DNA of 64,000 nt, taken from Archivesica marissinica (taxonomy: Eukaryota; Mollusca; Bivalvia; Venerida; Vesicomyidae). The position numbers and the translations under genes are program-made. Under the pieces are notes generated by a model. The model was not told the origin of the DNA. It was given only the letters and a program-made list of their open reading frames with translations, and ran no database searches. This document shows positions 14,431-25,102 of this stretch, piece by piece. The stretch is taken from assembly GCA_014843695.1 (NCBI GenBank), contig CM026387.1:82262598-82326597 (forward strand). Reading direction: 5' to 3'. How positions within the stretch are numbered: position 1 is the first letter of the stretch; every line of letters begins with the position of its first letter.

Positions 14431-15825
14431 GTGGTCTGCAGGATCACTTATGTAGACCGGGGATCTAACAGATCTAACATCATATATAGGTCCCTGCAGG
14501 TTCACTTATAGCAGATCTAACATCATATATAGGTCCCTGCAGGATCACTTATATAACAGATCTAACATCATATATAGGTCCCTGCAGGATCACTTATATA
14601 ACAGATCTAACATCATATAGGTCCCTGCAGGATCACTTATATAACAGATCTAACATCATATATAGGTACCTGCAGGATCACTTATATAACAGATCTAACA
14701 TCATATATAGGTCCCTGCAGGATCACTTATATAACAGATCTAACATCATATAGGTCCCTGCAGGATCACTTATATAACAGATCTAACATCATATATAGGT
14801 ACCTGCAGGATCACTTATATAACAGATCTAACATCATATATAGGTCCCTGCAGGATCACTTATATAACAGATCTAACATCATATAGGTCCCTGCAGGATC
14901 ACTTATATAACAGATCTAACATCATATATAGGTACCTGCAGGATCACTTATATAACAGATCTAACATCATATATAGGTCCCTGCAGGATCACTTATATAA
15001 CAGATCTAACATCATATAGGTCCCTGCAGGATCACTTATATAACAGATCTAACATCATATAGGTCCCTGCAGGATCACTTATATAACAGATCTAACACCA
15101 TATAGGTCCATGCAGGATCACTTATAACAGATCTAACATCATATAGGTCCTTGCATGATCACTTATATAAAAGATCTAACATCATATATAGGTCCCTGCA
15201 GGATCACTTATATAACAGATCTAACATCATATATAGGTCCCTGCAGGATCACTTATATAACAGATCTAACATCATATAGGTCCCTGCAGGATCACTTATA
15301 TAACAGATCTAACATCATATATAAGTCCCTGCATGATCACTTATATAACAGATCTAACATCATATATAGGTCCCTGCAGGATCACTTATATAAAAGATCT
15401 AACATCATATATAGGTCCCTGCAGGATCACTTATATAACAGATCTAACATCATATATAGGTCCCTGCAGGATCACTTATATAACAGATCTAACATCATAT
15501 AGGTCCCTGCAGGATCACTTATATAACAGATCTAACATCATATAGGTCCCTGCAGGATCACTTATATAACAGATCTAACATCATATATAGGTCCCTGCAT
15601 GATCACTTATATAACAGATCTAACATCAGATATAGGTCCCTGCAGGATCACTTATAACAGATCTAACATCATATATAGGTCCCTGTAGGATCACTTATAA
15701 CAGATCTAACATCATATAGGTCCCTGTAGGATCACTTATAACAGATCTAACATCATATATAGGTCCCTGTAGGATCACTTATAACAGATCTAACATCATA
15801 TAGGTCCCTGCAGGATCTTTTATAG
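14431..15825. repeat. 45-bp satellite
   Basis: The tandem unit is 45 bp, with 43-bp variants where one AT step is lost. It reads around AACAGATCTAACATC, then ATATATAGG, then TCCCTGCAGGATCACTTATA. Each unit carries the palindromes AGATCT and (mostly) CCTGCAGG. Later units shorten to CACTTATAACAG. No gene is present. Confidence 0.96.
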
Positions 15826-16125
15826 AGTGACATACATTACCTAGGTCTCTGCATTGTCACTTAAAGTGTGATATGCATCCCATATGCCCCTGACTGATCA
15901 CTTAGAGTGTAACATGTATCACACTGTTCCCTGCATGATCACTTATAGCGTGACATGTATCAGAAAGGTCCATACATATTCACATATAGCGTGACATGCA
16001 TCACAAACGTCCATGTATGAGCATTTATAGCGTGACATGTAACACAAAGGTCCCAACACGATCATTTATAGCGTGACATGTATCACAAAGGGCCTGCATG
16101 GTCACTTGTAGCGAGTCTATCATCA
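15826..16125. repeat. Diverged tail of the 45-bp satellite
   Basis: Degenerate units of about 43 bp share GATCACTTATAG, GTGACATGTATCAC and AAAGGTCC. They look like older, decayed relatives of the adjoining 45-bp array, as expected at an array edge. Confidence 0.8.
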
Positions 16126-16685
16126 CATATGTCTAGAGTTAATGTTAAAAACATGTCTGTTGTCAACTTACCTTCTCTCGTTTGAATAATCAAAAGCCAA
16201 GTGTATTGTGTTGTCCGAGAGAATGGTTGTTTGTTTAACACAACATCTACAAACGGGACGATTTATACAACAAACACAAATAGTGTCAATGTCCATGAAC
16301 TATCTCTATATCACACAACACAATATAATATTATGCTTATGTTAATATAGAATTCCATATTTAAAAGAAATCATACAATACATTTTCCTGTCATTAACAT
16401 CATAGCCTAGTACTGATCAATATAACGCAATCAGCAGCCGACAGCACGACAGATCACAGCACTGAAAGCAGGAATCAATGACATTTACAGATTATACCAA
16501 ATCAATAATTCATTGATGACGTTTTAATTGGAAACTGGACTTCAAATATAAAGAACTCCGACAGACTGCCCAACCTGAGTTTAAGAACAACCCCCAAATA
16601 CAGGCCGCTCATAACAAACCATTAGATCAATGAATTTAACCCTGAATAAAGACCACCTTTCAACATAGACTACTTTTTTGTTATT
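16126..16685. other. Unique AT-rich spacer
   Basis: About 560 bp of non-repetitive sequence separate two arrays. I see no coding potential, RNA gene or recognisable element. Confidence 0.6.
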
Positions 16686-16689
16686 TGCG

Positions 16690-18050
16690 TGGGCGGTATT
16701 TACAGACAGTGGGTGGTATTTACAGACAGTGGGCGGTATTTACAGACAGTGGGTGGTATTTACAGACAGTGGGCGGTATTTACAGACAGTGGGCGGTATA
16801 TACAGACAGTGGGTGGTATTTACAGACAGTGGGCGGTATTTACAGACAGTGGGCGGTATTTACAGACAGTGGGCGGTATTTACAGACGGTGGGCGGTATT
16901 TACAGACAGTGGGCGGTATTTACAGACAGTGGGCGGTATTTACAGACAGTGGGTGGTATTTTCAGACAGTGGGCGGTATTTACAGACAGTGGGTGGTATT
17001 TACAGACAGTGGGGTATTTACAGACAGTGGGTGGTATTTACAGACAGTGGGCGGTATTTACAGACAGTGGGCGGTATTTACAGACAGTGGGCGGTATTTA
17101 CAGACAGTGGGCGGTATTTACAGACAGTGGGTGGTATTTACAGACAGTGGGTGGTATTTACAGACAGTGGGCGGTATTTACAGACAGTGGGCGGTATTTA
17201 CAGACAGTGGGCGATATTTACAGACAGTGGGCGGTATTTACAGACAGTGGGTGGTATTTACAGACAGTGGGTGGTATTTACAGACAGTGGGCGGTATTTA
17301 CAGACAGTGGGCGGTATATACAGACAGTGGGTGGTATTTACAGACAGTGGGCGGTATTTACAGACAGTGGGCGGTATTTACAGACAGTGGGCGGTATTTA
17401 CAGACGGTGGGCGGTATTTACAGACAGTGGGCGGTATTTACAGACAGTGGGCGGTATTTACAGACAGTGGGTGGTATTTTCAGACAGTGGGCGGTATTTA
17501 CAGACAGTGGGTGGTATTTACAGACAGTGGCTGTATTTACAGACAGTGGGTGGTATTTACAGACAGTGGGCGGTATTTACAGACAGTGGGCGGTATTTAC
17601 AGACAGTGGGCGGTATTTACAGACAGTGGGTGGTATTTACAGACAGTGGGCGGTATTTACAGACAGTGGGCGGTATTTACAGACAGTGGGTGGTATTTAC
17701 AGACAGTGGGTGGTATTTACAGACAGTGGGCGGTATTTACAGACAGTGGGCGGTATTTACAGACAGTGGGCGGTATTTACAGACAGTGGGCGGTATTTAC
17801 AGACAGTGGGTGGTATTTACATTACAGACAGTGGGCGGTATTTACAGACAGTGGGCGGTATTTACAGACAGTGGGCGGTATTTACAGACAGTGGGCGGTA
17901 TTTACAGACAATGGGCGGTATTTACAGACAGTGGGCGGTATTTACAGACAGTGGGCGGTATTTACAGACAGTGGGTGGTATTTACAGACAGTGGGCGGTA
18001 TTTACAGACAGTGGGCGGTATTTACAGACAGTGGGCGGTATTTACAGACA
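16690..18050. repeat. 21-bp satellite
   Basis: The tandem unit is 21 bp, GGGCGGTATTTACAGACAG plus TG, with GGGT for GGGC as the main variant. Rare variants (GTATATACAG, ACGGTGG, ATTTTCAG) recur 518 bp apart: 16,795 against 17,313, and 16,961 against 17,479. This is a higher-order duplication. Seven codons per unit and no stop codon keep all three + frames open for about 460 codons, which is a compositional artefact. Confidence 0.97.
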
Positions 18051-18165
18051 TGTTTGAATGTAAGAACGCCCACTCGCAACATAACCAGGGATTATTGAGC
18101 ACATCAATTTAGTTGAGCACTACCATTACACTATAAGTACTATGTATTTTCATTATAAATTATAT

Positions 18166-18345
18166 ACAGACGGATATGTAGTCCAGTGGTAACACGCTGG
18201 ACTGGTAATCCAGGGATCGCAAGTTCGATCCCCCCGTCTGACCCTAATAAAATTAACAGTCTTTCAGATGGGACGTTAAACCGAGGTCTTGTGTCGGTGC
18301 TTTACACCGTGCATGTAAAAGAACAGAGGAGACTCTGGAATGTGT

Positions 18346-18419
<74 letters not shown>

Positions 18420-18518
18420 ATCATTGCACTATCCTCCATTAATCTAAAATGACTAATCTATTCAGGCGGCGTCGCTCATATGGGCAACCGGTAGCGACGA
18501 TAAATAAACGTAGAAAAC
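18166..18518 (+). mobile_element. SINE family A, full-length, with target duplication
   Basis: The tRNA-like head has TAGTCCAGTGGTAACACG (A-box region) and GTTCGATCC (B-box). The family A body and tail follow. An 11-bp direct duplication ATAAATTATAT flanks it (18,155-18,165 and 18,519-18,529), the mark of L1-type retroposition. The short internal TCTCTC tract has expanded here into a long (CT)n run. Confidence 0.92.
18347..18413. repeat. (CT)n microsatellite
   Basis: About 67 bp of pure TC dinucleotides lie inside the SINE. It grew from the TCTCTCTCTG tract that other copies carry at this position. Confidence 0.97.
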
Positions 18519-18844
18519 ATAAATTATATGTGAATACATGTACATGTGTATGTGTGTGTATGATCCTTGCACAGCTGACAATACGTATACTTTCAAGAAA
18601 CGTAAAATCGTGTAAAACTGGTATTGCTGTTTCCTGGAAAGTATGTGCATTAAATCCCAGACAATTGATACTATGTCATATGTATTATATTATATGATGC
18701 GTTTGCAGTTCATTATATGTATGCAGTTGTATAATAAAGTTGAAAGTTGAATCATCTTGTGCACACACACTTTCATTGGGAGGAGAACGGTGATGTTCCA
18801 ACGTCCAATATCCTATAAAATGAAGATCACGAGCCACATGTGCG

Positions 18845-19040
18845 ATCACATGGGCAATTGGTTAACTCGTGGAACTACGAACCCAGGGATCGCATGTTCG
18901 ATCCCACTTCCGACCTTAATAATCATTATATATCGGATTGGACTATAAACCGATGTCTCCGTGTATCGGTGCTATGCAATTGGCACGGGAGAGAGGGGTG
19001 CTTCTGTGGTGGTAGAGTACTCTGTATATTGCACTATCCT
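18845..19040 (+). mobile_element. Diverged tRNA-headed SINE relic
   Basis: A B-box-like GCATGTTCGATCCCAC follows GGTTAACTCGTGGAACTACG. The downstream body (ACTATAAACCGATGTCTCCG, then GCACTATCCTCT) is a decayed match to family A. It is cut by the next SINE in opposite orientation. Confidence 0.6.
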
Positions 19041-19330
19041 CTGTGTGTTTACGTTTATTTATCATCGCTACCAGTTGCCCATATGAGCGACGCCTCCTGA
19101 AGAGATTAGTCATTTGAGATTTTTGGAGGATAGTGCATGATACAGACAGAGACCTATTCCAGAGTCTCCTCTGGTTCTTTTACGTGCACGGTGTAAAGCA
19201 CCGACACGAGACCTCGGTTTAAATTCCCATCTGAAAGACTGTTAAATGTATTAGGGTCAGACGGTGGCTCGAACCTGTGATATCTGAATTACCAGTCCAA
19301 CGTGTTACCACTGGACTACAGATCCGTCTG
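19041..19330 (-). mobile_element. SINE family A
   Basis: A near-complete minus-strand copy runs from the tail (TTTATTTATCATCGCTACC) to the tRNA-like head (TTACCACTGGACTACAGATC). No clear target duplication was seen. Confidence 0.88.
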
Positions 19331-19867
19331 CCACTATCCTCCAACAAATAAACATACTTCTGGAGGCGTCATCCAGATTATCGGGAGACCGACATAACTA
19401 AACGTATAAATAAAAACAAAACAAAAACATGTGTGATATTTATCACTGGATGTTCTTTGTTCACTAGGTGATCATGATATCCGGCTTAACTGTATCGGTC
19501 GATATGTAATAATTATAATATTCCAAGATTGGAAAATTGGACGCCACTGCAAATCCGTTTCATACGCTCATTGAAAACGATAATTTATTAATTAATATCG
19601 ATGGTTGTATTTGCTTTCAAATAGTTCAGTTCCCTCGAGTCTCTCAAGTGCTTCGTAAACACCGCGGTTGCAAATCAACAAGGCTTACCGTACATTACGG
19701 TAGAAATGTATAGCCTACATACCCGCACGATCAATACGCGGTATAACATACGGAAATGTATCGGTTTGCAATGGCGGGTTAACCACTAGGCACTGCTATA
19801 TTGGTGGGGGGGGGGCGCTACAATACTGTTCTACGCCAATGTTTGATTAAATATGATAAACAAAACT
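19331..19867. other. Spacer with no recognised feature
   Basis: This is unique sequence with a short G-run near 19,806. No convincing coding exon or element is visible. Confidence 0.55.
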
Positions 19868-20279
19868 AGTGTGTTTGTATGTGTTTTACATTTATTTATC
19901 GTCGCTACCGGTTACCCATATGAGCGACAAGCGAGTGTGTTTGTATGTGTTTTACATTTATTTATCGTCGCTACCGGTTGCCCATATGAGCGACAAGCGA
20001 GTGTGTTTGTATGTGTTTTACATTTATTTATCGTCGCTACCGGTTGCCCATATGAGCGACAAGCGAGTGTGTTTGTATGTGTTTTACATTTATTTATCGT
20101 CGCTACCGGTTGCCCATATGAGCGACAAGCGAGTGTGTTTGTATGTGTTTTACATTTATTTATCGTCGCTACCGGTTGCCCATATGAGCGACAAGCGAGT
20201 GTGTTTGTATGTGTTTTACATTTATTTATCGTCGCTACCGGTTGCCCATATGAGCGACAAGCGAGTGTGTTTGTATGTG
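19868..20279 (-). repeat. 66-bp minisatellite made of the SINE 3' tail
   Basis: Six units of exactly 66 bp and a partial seventh each carry the family A tail in minus orientation (TTTATTTATCGTCGCTACCG, then GTTGCCCATATGAGCGAC). An 18-bp linker AAGCGAGTGTGTTTGTATGT follows. Only the tail is amplified, not the SINE head or body. Units are almost identical, so the expansion is recent. Because 66 is a multiple of three, open frames appear on both strands; I regard them as artefacts. Confidence 0.95.
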
Positions 20280-20446
20280 TTAGGCTACAATATATACTTA
20301 TAGTACACTGTAATTGGCACATGCATTGGCCAATAGGCAAATAGGACAATGCATGTATGCTTGCGTACACAGTTCAAGGACGTTATTATGGTATAAACAT
20401 GACTTCTAACTCAAGACTATGCGTGCCCTAGCCGGCAGCACATTTC

Positions 20447-20635
20447 ACATACAGTATTGTATACACAGGAAATACGTCAGCGTGTGACGTCACATACAGT
20501 ATTGTATGCACAGTAAATACGTCAGTATGTGACGTCACATACAGTATTGTATACACTGTAAATACGTCAGTATGTGATGTCACATACAGTATTGTATACA
20601 CAGGAAAACGTCAGTATGTGACGTCACATACGGTA
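20447..20635. repeat. 44-45-bp tandem repeat carrying CRE sites
   Basis: About four units share CACATACAGTATTGTATAC, AAATACGTCAGTATG and TGACGTCA. The CRE octamer is exact at 20,485-20,492, 20,530-20,537 and 20,619-20,626, and reads TGATGTCA at 20,575-20,582. Confidence 0.93.
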
Positions 20636-20646
20636 GGTGTATAAAG
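20485..20646 (+). promoter_or_regulatory. Candidate CRE/TATA promoter
   Basis: Three perfect palindromic CREs (TGACGTCA, the CREB/ATF consensus) and one near-match lie upstream of TATAAAG at 20,640-20,646. The last CRE is 13 bp before the TATA box. A start site would be expected near 20,670. The first ATG downstream opens only a six-codon frame, and no gene is recognisable in the next kilobase. It may drive a non-coding RNA, be a transposon promoter, or be chance. Confidence 0.4.
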
Positions 20647-20776
20647 AAGCGTGTCCGGTACCTAACGGTTTCCTTCCTCCTAAAGGAAACAATGGATCAA
20701 CAAATAAAATAGTCACAAAGCTTTCAACTTAAAAACTTCGGCCTTCGTGATATATTTCTAGCATAAGAACTTCAAA

Positions 20777-21243
20777 CTCGGGTTATTCTGCGATATACCA
20801 CGGTTCATACTTATTATTTCGATTCTAACACGACTTACTTCTAATAATTTTAGACGAGAATCAAAGGAGTATTTTCTTCAAACGCCGTGCATTTGGCTTT
20901 CGAAATTTCCTCCCGCGTAAGGGGTGATGACGTTATTTTTTATGGAAAATATCAATCTAGTGCATAAATGAACAAAAGTTGTAACTGATCAATAATTTTA
21001 TTTATTTTGTCAAATAAAACTGTACAGAATAGTAACTGAAACGTTACTTAACAGAAAAACAAGACGGACAAGAGATTATCTGATTCTAAAAATAGCTCAC
21101 TTCCGCGAATTCCCACGGTAGTATTTACAAACATCACGTGACTTAAATTCATAAAACTTTACACACATTGTATAAATGGAATAGCCAACACACGGTGCGC
21201 GCGCAGCATAGTTCAAGGTAGGTATATCGCAGAATAACCCGAG
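20777..21243. mobile_element. Possible MITE with 23-bp terminal inverted repeats
   Basis: The 23 bases at 20,777-20,799 (starting CTCGGGTTATTCTGCG) are the exact reverse complement of 21,221-21,243. They enclose 421 bp without coding capacity. A second shorter inverted pair (ATTCTAACACGAC near 20,822, GTCGTGTTAGAAT near 21,283) lies in a different order. I found no target duplication, so the transposon reading is tentative. Confidence 0.5.
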
Positions 21244-21629
21244 GTAGATTTTACTCTACAAGTTTGTATGTTATTAGCTGTGTCGTGTTAGAATTATATA
21301 TCTACTTGTTTCTCCGACTATATTTACGGCGGACTTCGGTATAAAAATATCATTTCTAGTCAATCGGTTAGGCGTTCTAGAGCATTGGAACCCTAGGCAT
21401 TGTCTACTCTGCCTATTGTGTATTACGTCACTACTAGGCTTGAGTATGTACAATTCATAGTGTTGCTTGTGTCCAAGTCCATAGACAATTATAGGAACTA
21501 ACTCGGCGAATCTGTAAGTGCATGACAGTGTACAGTTGTTGATAAATACACTTACCGGTAGAATATGTTCGGAAACACTATCATTTCGTTTGGCGTCAGA
21601 CCGGTTTGCAACATCATCACATTTTATTT

Positions 21630-21805
21630 TATGCAAATTAATTTTAGCTCGATTGCGAAACAAGTTCTTACAACTTATATTAATCACTCCCGAGACATCA
21701 TTCCTGATGGAATCCATCGCCACGAGGGAGGGAGAAGAGGCAACGTGGAAATTAAATGCATTGCCTAAGGGCACAATCTTAACGGCTCCAGTGGGGCTCG
21801 AACTG

Positions 21806-21870
<65 letters not shown>

Positions 21871-21952
21871 CCATTACCAAAGCATCCAGTGGGGTTCGAA
21901 ATTCGTACCTGAAACGAACGCGCTACCACTGCGCTATCACGACTTCCCTTAT
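21630..21952 (-). mobile_element. SINE family D, split by a (TA)n tract
   Basis: The minus strand matches the copies at 31.3 and 54.1 kb: head GATAGCGCAGTGGTAGCG, body TGGATTCCATCAGGAATG, tail near TTTCGCAATCGAGCTAAAAT. A (TA)n run and a short duplicated head segment (CCAGTGGGGTTCGAA against CCAGTGGGGCTCGAA) interrupt it. Confidence 0.8.
21807..21869. repeat. (TA)n microsatellite
   Basis: About 63 bp of TA dinucleotides lie inside the family D SINE. Confidence 0.97.
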
Positions 21953-22136
21953 ATGTTACCATGTGGTATTCAAGCTGAGACATACATTTCTGCACACAAC
22001 CATATTGTCCGATCCAAGATGACCAATATTACAACAATATTTTCCATTGATCTAAAAGATAACAAGTATATTGACCATCCACAAATTGAAGTAAATCATA
22101 ATAAAGGGTTTCTGTCTGTTTAGGAGAAATTGATAA

Positions 22137-22348
22137 TGTATGTTCCTTTAATGTCAAACCCTTCGTGGGGACTTCTAAAGACATGTTTTCCTGGGCAGGC
22201 TTAGCCGACCTAAGCGATTAACCAGTACTAAGCAATGTGTGTGAGGTTCCTTGCTCAATGGCACTACATACGTGGCCTGGCCGAGTATCGAACCCGGGAC
22301 CGATTGATTCCAAATCCGACGCTCTACCACTGGACCACCGACGCCACA
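22137..22348 (-). mobile_element. SINE family C
   Basis: The minus strand has a tRNA-like head (GGTCCAGTGGTAGAGCGTCG, B-box GGTTCGATACTCG). Its body contains AACCTCACACACATTGCTTA and its tail includes AACATGTCTTTAG. Another copy lies at 24.36 kb and partial copies at 22.68 and 24.24 kb. Confidence 0.85.
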
Positions 22349-22677
22349 CTATCAGTTGTGCTATTCTATAACAATACTTTGTAATGAAGATGCAAAATAA
22401 ATGTAATGTTAATTTTCTTAACTATTGCTTCACATGAAATACATACTATTAATTCACAGATTGTATCTCCTTTTATGTATCTCGTTTCAAAGCATACATT
22501 CAATAGCAATAGTGTGTGCGCTTTAGGTTTTTGAATGTATACATTGTAAGACCAAACGTTGCAAGTTTAGTCTCACCTGACCGATCCATAACATTACGAT
22601 ATTATTGGTCTGTTGCGGCGAATGGGCGGGTGCATAGTTTATATGGTACGGTACTTTGTTCGGGACTGTGTAATTGT

Positions 22678-22775
22678 ATGTATGTATGTTCCTTTAATGT
22701 CCAACCCCTCGCGGGGACGTAGACATGTTTTCCTGGGCAGGCTCAGCCGACCTAAGCGATTAAGTAATTAAGTAG
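22678..22775 (-). mobile_element. SINE family C, 3' fragment
   Basis: Only the tail half is present: TTCCTTTAATGTCCAACCCC, then ACATGTTTTCCTGGGCAGGC and GCCGACCTAAGCGATTA. It matches the copy at 22.14 kb. Confidence 0.8.
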
Positions 22776-22846
22776 TTCAAGAACCGTGTAGATGTTATCC
22801 TGTTATCCTGATATATATATACGTATATTAAATGGGCAAGGCAAAA

Positions 22847-23134
22847 CGGATCTGTAGTCCAGTGGTTAACACGTTGAACTGGTAATCCAGGGATCGCAGG
22901 TTCGATCCCCCGTCTGACCCTAATAAAATTAACAGTCTTTCAGATGGACGTTAAACCGAGGTCTCGTGTCGGTGCTTCACACCGTGCACGTAAAAGAACC
23001 AGAGGAGACTCTGGAATTGGTCTCTCTCTGTATCATGCACTATCCTCCAAAAATCTAAAATGACTAATCTCTTCAGGAGGCGTCGCTCATATGGGCAACC
23101 GGTAGCGACGATAAATAAAACGTAAAACACACAC
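22847..23134 (+). mobile_element. SINE family A, full-length, with target duplication
   Basis: This is the clearest copy in the window: tRNA-like head TAGTCCAGTGGTTAACACG, B-box GGTTCGATCC, body, tail GCAACCGGTAGCGACG and an A-rich end. The 11-bp duplication GCAAGGCAAAA flanks it at 22,836-22,846 and 23,135-23,145. Confidence 0.95.
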
Positions 23135-23408
23135 GCAAGGCAAAATATACCGATGTCTGTCCCCAATCTACCCCCTGTCATATTTTGGCAGTAACATGTA
23201 AATGCATTAAACCCCACAACACTTGAATATAGGCGAAACGTACAACTCTTTAAGATTCAAGCTCATACTATATATTGTGCGGTGCTATTTGAATTCTCCA
23301 ACAACCAAGGTAGGTATTGTTTTCTGAAGTTCAATTCACAAGCCTCGTGCTAACAAAGGTGTTACGTTAAACTCCTTAACACACCGAGTAATGACTTAAG
23401 ATACGACA

Positions 23409-23663
23409 TATCAAACTTGCAACTGCACCTACAAAGCTACCAACAATCTGTCTCCAGTCACCATCCCAGAGTATGTCACAACCTCCACCGGCCGCACAAG
23501 AACACACGACTTAGCCTACATCCAATTGCACACCAGTTATGAACAGTACAAGAACAGCTTCCTTCCTCGTACCATCAGGGACTGGAATGCGCTTCATCCT
23601 GACCTGGTGCAGACCACATCTGTAGACGAGTTTGGCCGTCGTCTGCAAAAACTAACAGCCTAG
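23409..23663 (+). pseudogene. LINE reverse transcriptase C-terminal fragment
   Basis: An 84-residue open stretch ends at TAG 23,661-23,663. It contains RTRTHDLAYIQLHTSY and then NSFLPRTIRDWNALHPDLV. A YKNSFLPRTIRDWN-like block followed by a short tail and stop is typical of the C-terminus of jockey/CR1-like non-LTR reverse transcriptases. The upstream catalytic domain is absent, as expected for a 5'-truncated insertion. The following 200 bp may be its 3' UTR. Confidence 0.75.
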
Positions 23664-24235
23664 ACATTTGACACGTTTTTATCAGTTTTTAACTGTACAT
23701 ACGCCTTAGAGCTCTTAACCATTTTGATGATGTCACTTGCCCGTGATGCATTAGCCCTGGGCAGTACTGAAGTAGAAGAAGCTACACAGTTACACAGTAA
23801 TTATTGTGCTAACCATGTGATGCAGCTTAAGGCTGAACTAGACACAATGTGGGCACCAGTGATGTCCGACATCAGTGATGTAAGCTAATATATACATAAC
23901 CAAGAGGTATGTATGTATTGTAAATGTACCGGAAACCGGACTTTAGCAGATTACTATCAAACTGTCAAATGCGGAACTAATGCAAGTATTTATTATAATT
24001 AAGAAAATAACATATAGTACACTACCTAATTTACAATTAGCAGTCAAGTATTGATATACGAAATTATTCTGTCTTCCTTCTGAAATTAATTATCCTTATT
24101 TACCAAATAAACTGCTTATTTCCTTGAAGTATCAGTATAACCGGATAGGATATTGTCGGATATCGCAAATTCAAAAGGTAATAATTATTGTATTTGAAAA
24201 AATAAGTTGCAAAGCTCCCTTATTTCATCCTTACG
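23664..24235. other. LINE 3' flank and unique sequence
   Basis: The first part probably belongs to the LINE 3' UTR. The rest is AT-rich unique sequence with no exon that I can support. Confidence 0.45.
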
Positions 24236-24237
24236 AC

Positions 24238-24345
24238 GTGTGGCGTCCGTGGTCCATTGGTAAACAGTCTGATTTGGGTTACTTTGTCAGGCCATGTATG
24301 TAATGTCATTGAGCAGCACCTGACACTCATTGCTTAGATACTTGT
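24238..24345 (+). mobile_element. SINE family C, degenerate copy
   Basis: GTCCGTGGTCCATTGGTAAA, then CAGGCCATGTATGTAATGTC and ATTGAGCAGCACCTGACACT parallel the intact copy that follows. Internal deletions include the B-box. Confidence 0.75.
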
Positions 24346-24360
24346 TAACTGTGGCAGTGT

Positions 24361-24572
24361 GGTGTCCGTGGTCCAATGGTAGAGCGCCGGATTTGGAATC
24401 GAACAGTCCGGGTTCGATACTCAGCCAGGCCACGTATGTAGTGTCATTGAGCAAGGCACCTCACACATATTGCTTAGTACTGGTTAACCACTATGGTCGG
24501 CTAAGCATGCCCAGGAAAACATGTCTATGTCCCCGGAAGTGGTTTGACATTAATGAAACATACATACGATGG
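24361..24572 (+). mobile_element. SINE family C
   Basis: The head GTGGTCCAATGGTAGAGCGC and B-box GGGTTCGATAC are well preserved. The body reads TGAGCAAGGCACCTCACAC and GTACTGGTTAACCACTATGG, and the tail TTTGACATTAATGAAACAT. Confidence 0.88.
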
Positions 24573-24981
24573 GAATGTCGTAGCCAATACACATCAACCA
24601 GTAGTTGCTTGGAATATCACGATCACTGCGACACTGCTTGTTTATTTTAAATATTTATTTCCTATTGCTACTGCACCCAACAAATGAATTATGATCCTAT
24701 TCTGATTATGACTAGGATGTTGTGTTTTTGTGGTGATGTATAGACCAGCCATATTTCCTGGGTAAGAACTAACCCCACTCTGTGGCCCTAAGTTACCTCC
24801 CCTGATGTTCCGTCTGCTAATCTTGCTGAGTCACAAAATTAGTGTTTCTTTAATATTCCACTGTGAGATAACTTCATAATATACATTGTGTATTAAGGTT
24901 ATTGACTATATACATGTATGTACATCTAGCTCAGTGCATCTACATCCGGTGTCTTCTGACATCTCTTTTTATTATATTCAG
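24573..24981. other. Region upstream of NOX exon 1
   Basis: There is unique sequence directly before the first NOX exon. No TATA box at a sensible distance and no CpG-rich stretch are visible. The acceptor-like TCTCTTTTTATTATATTCAG ending at 24,981 suggests that the true promoter lies further upstream, with a spliced 5' UTR. Confidence 0.4.
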
Positions 24982-25102
24982 CAGAAATGAAGTACTGATG
25001 AGCGGAGTCCTACTGATACACTCGTGCTTGCCTACATAACAGTTAGATTAATAAGCGACCATGGCGAGACACCTGAATGACCTACCAAGATGGATCCTCA
25101 TC
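24982..25102 (+). CDS. NOX2: NOX exon 1 (start codon 25,061; 5' UTR part inferred)
   Basis: The coding part is 25,061-25,102, 14 codons beginning [11 protein letters not shown], with the start context GCGACCATGG and donor ATC|GTAAGT. The length matches the N-terminus of vertebrate NOX2 before the first membrane helix. An acceptor-like CAG at 24,979-24,981 suggests that this exon begins about 79 nt upstream as spliced 5' UTR. If so, a three-codon upstream frame (ATG at 24,987, stop ending 24,998) precedes the main start. Confidence 0.75.

Noticed and set aside
14431..15825. Regular repeats that could be mistaken for a CRISPR array
   Set aside because: There are no unique spacers. Units are contiguous tandem copies, and the context is eukaryotic introns and SINEs.
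16678..18112. Three overlapping frames of about 460-475 codons (VGGIYRQWAVFTDSGRYLQT repeats)
   Set aside because: The 21-bp array keeps every + frame open. No frame is favoured by its substitutions, so this is not a protein.
19853..20370. Cys-rich frames ([20 protein letters not shown] repeats) resembling a secreted peptide
   Set aside because: The repeat is the SINE tail at 66 bp, and frames are open on both strands. The same words occur in every SINE copy.
20690..20712. ATG downstream of the CRE/TATA cluster as a gene start
   Set aside because: It opens only six codons, and no donor site or continuing exon is evident.
18166..24572. tRNA-like sequences with A and B boxes
   Set aside because: Each is the head of a repeated SINE with a shared body and tail. 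None folds by eye into a complete, isolated tRNA gene.
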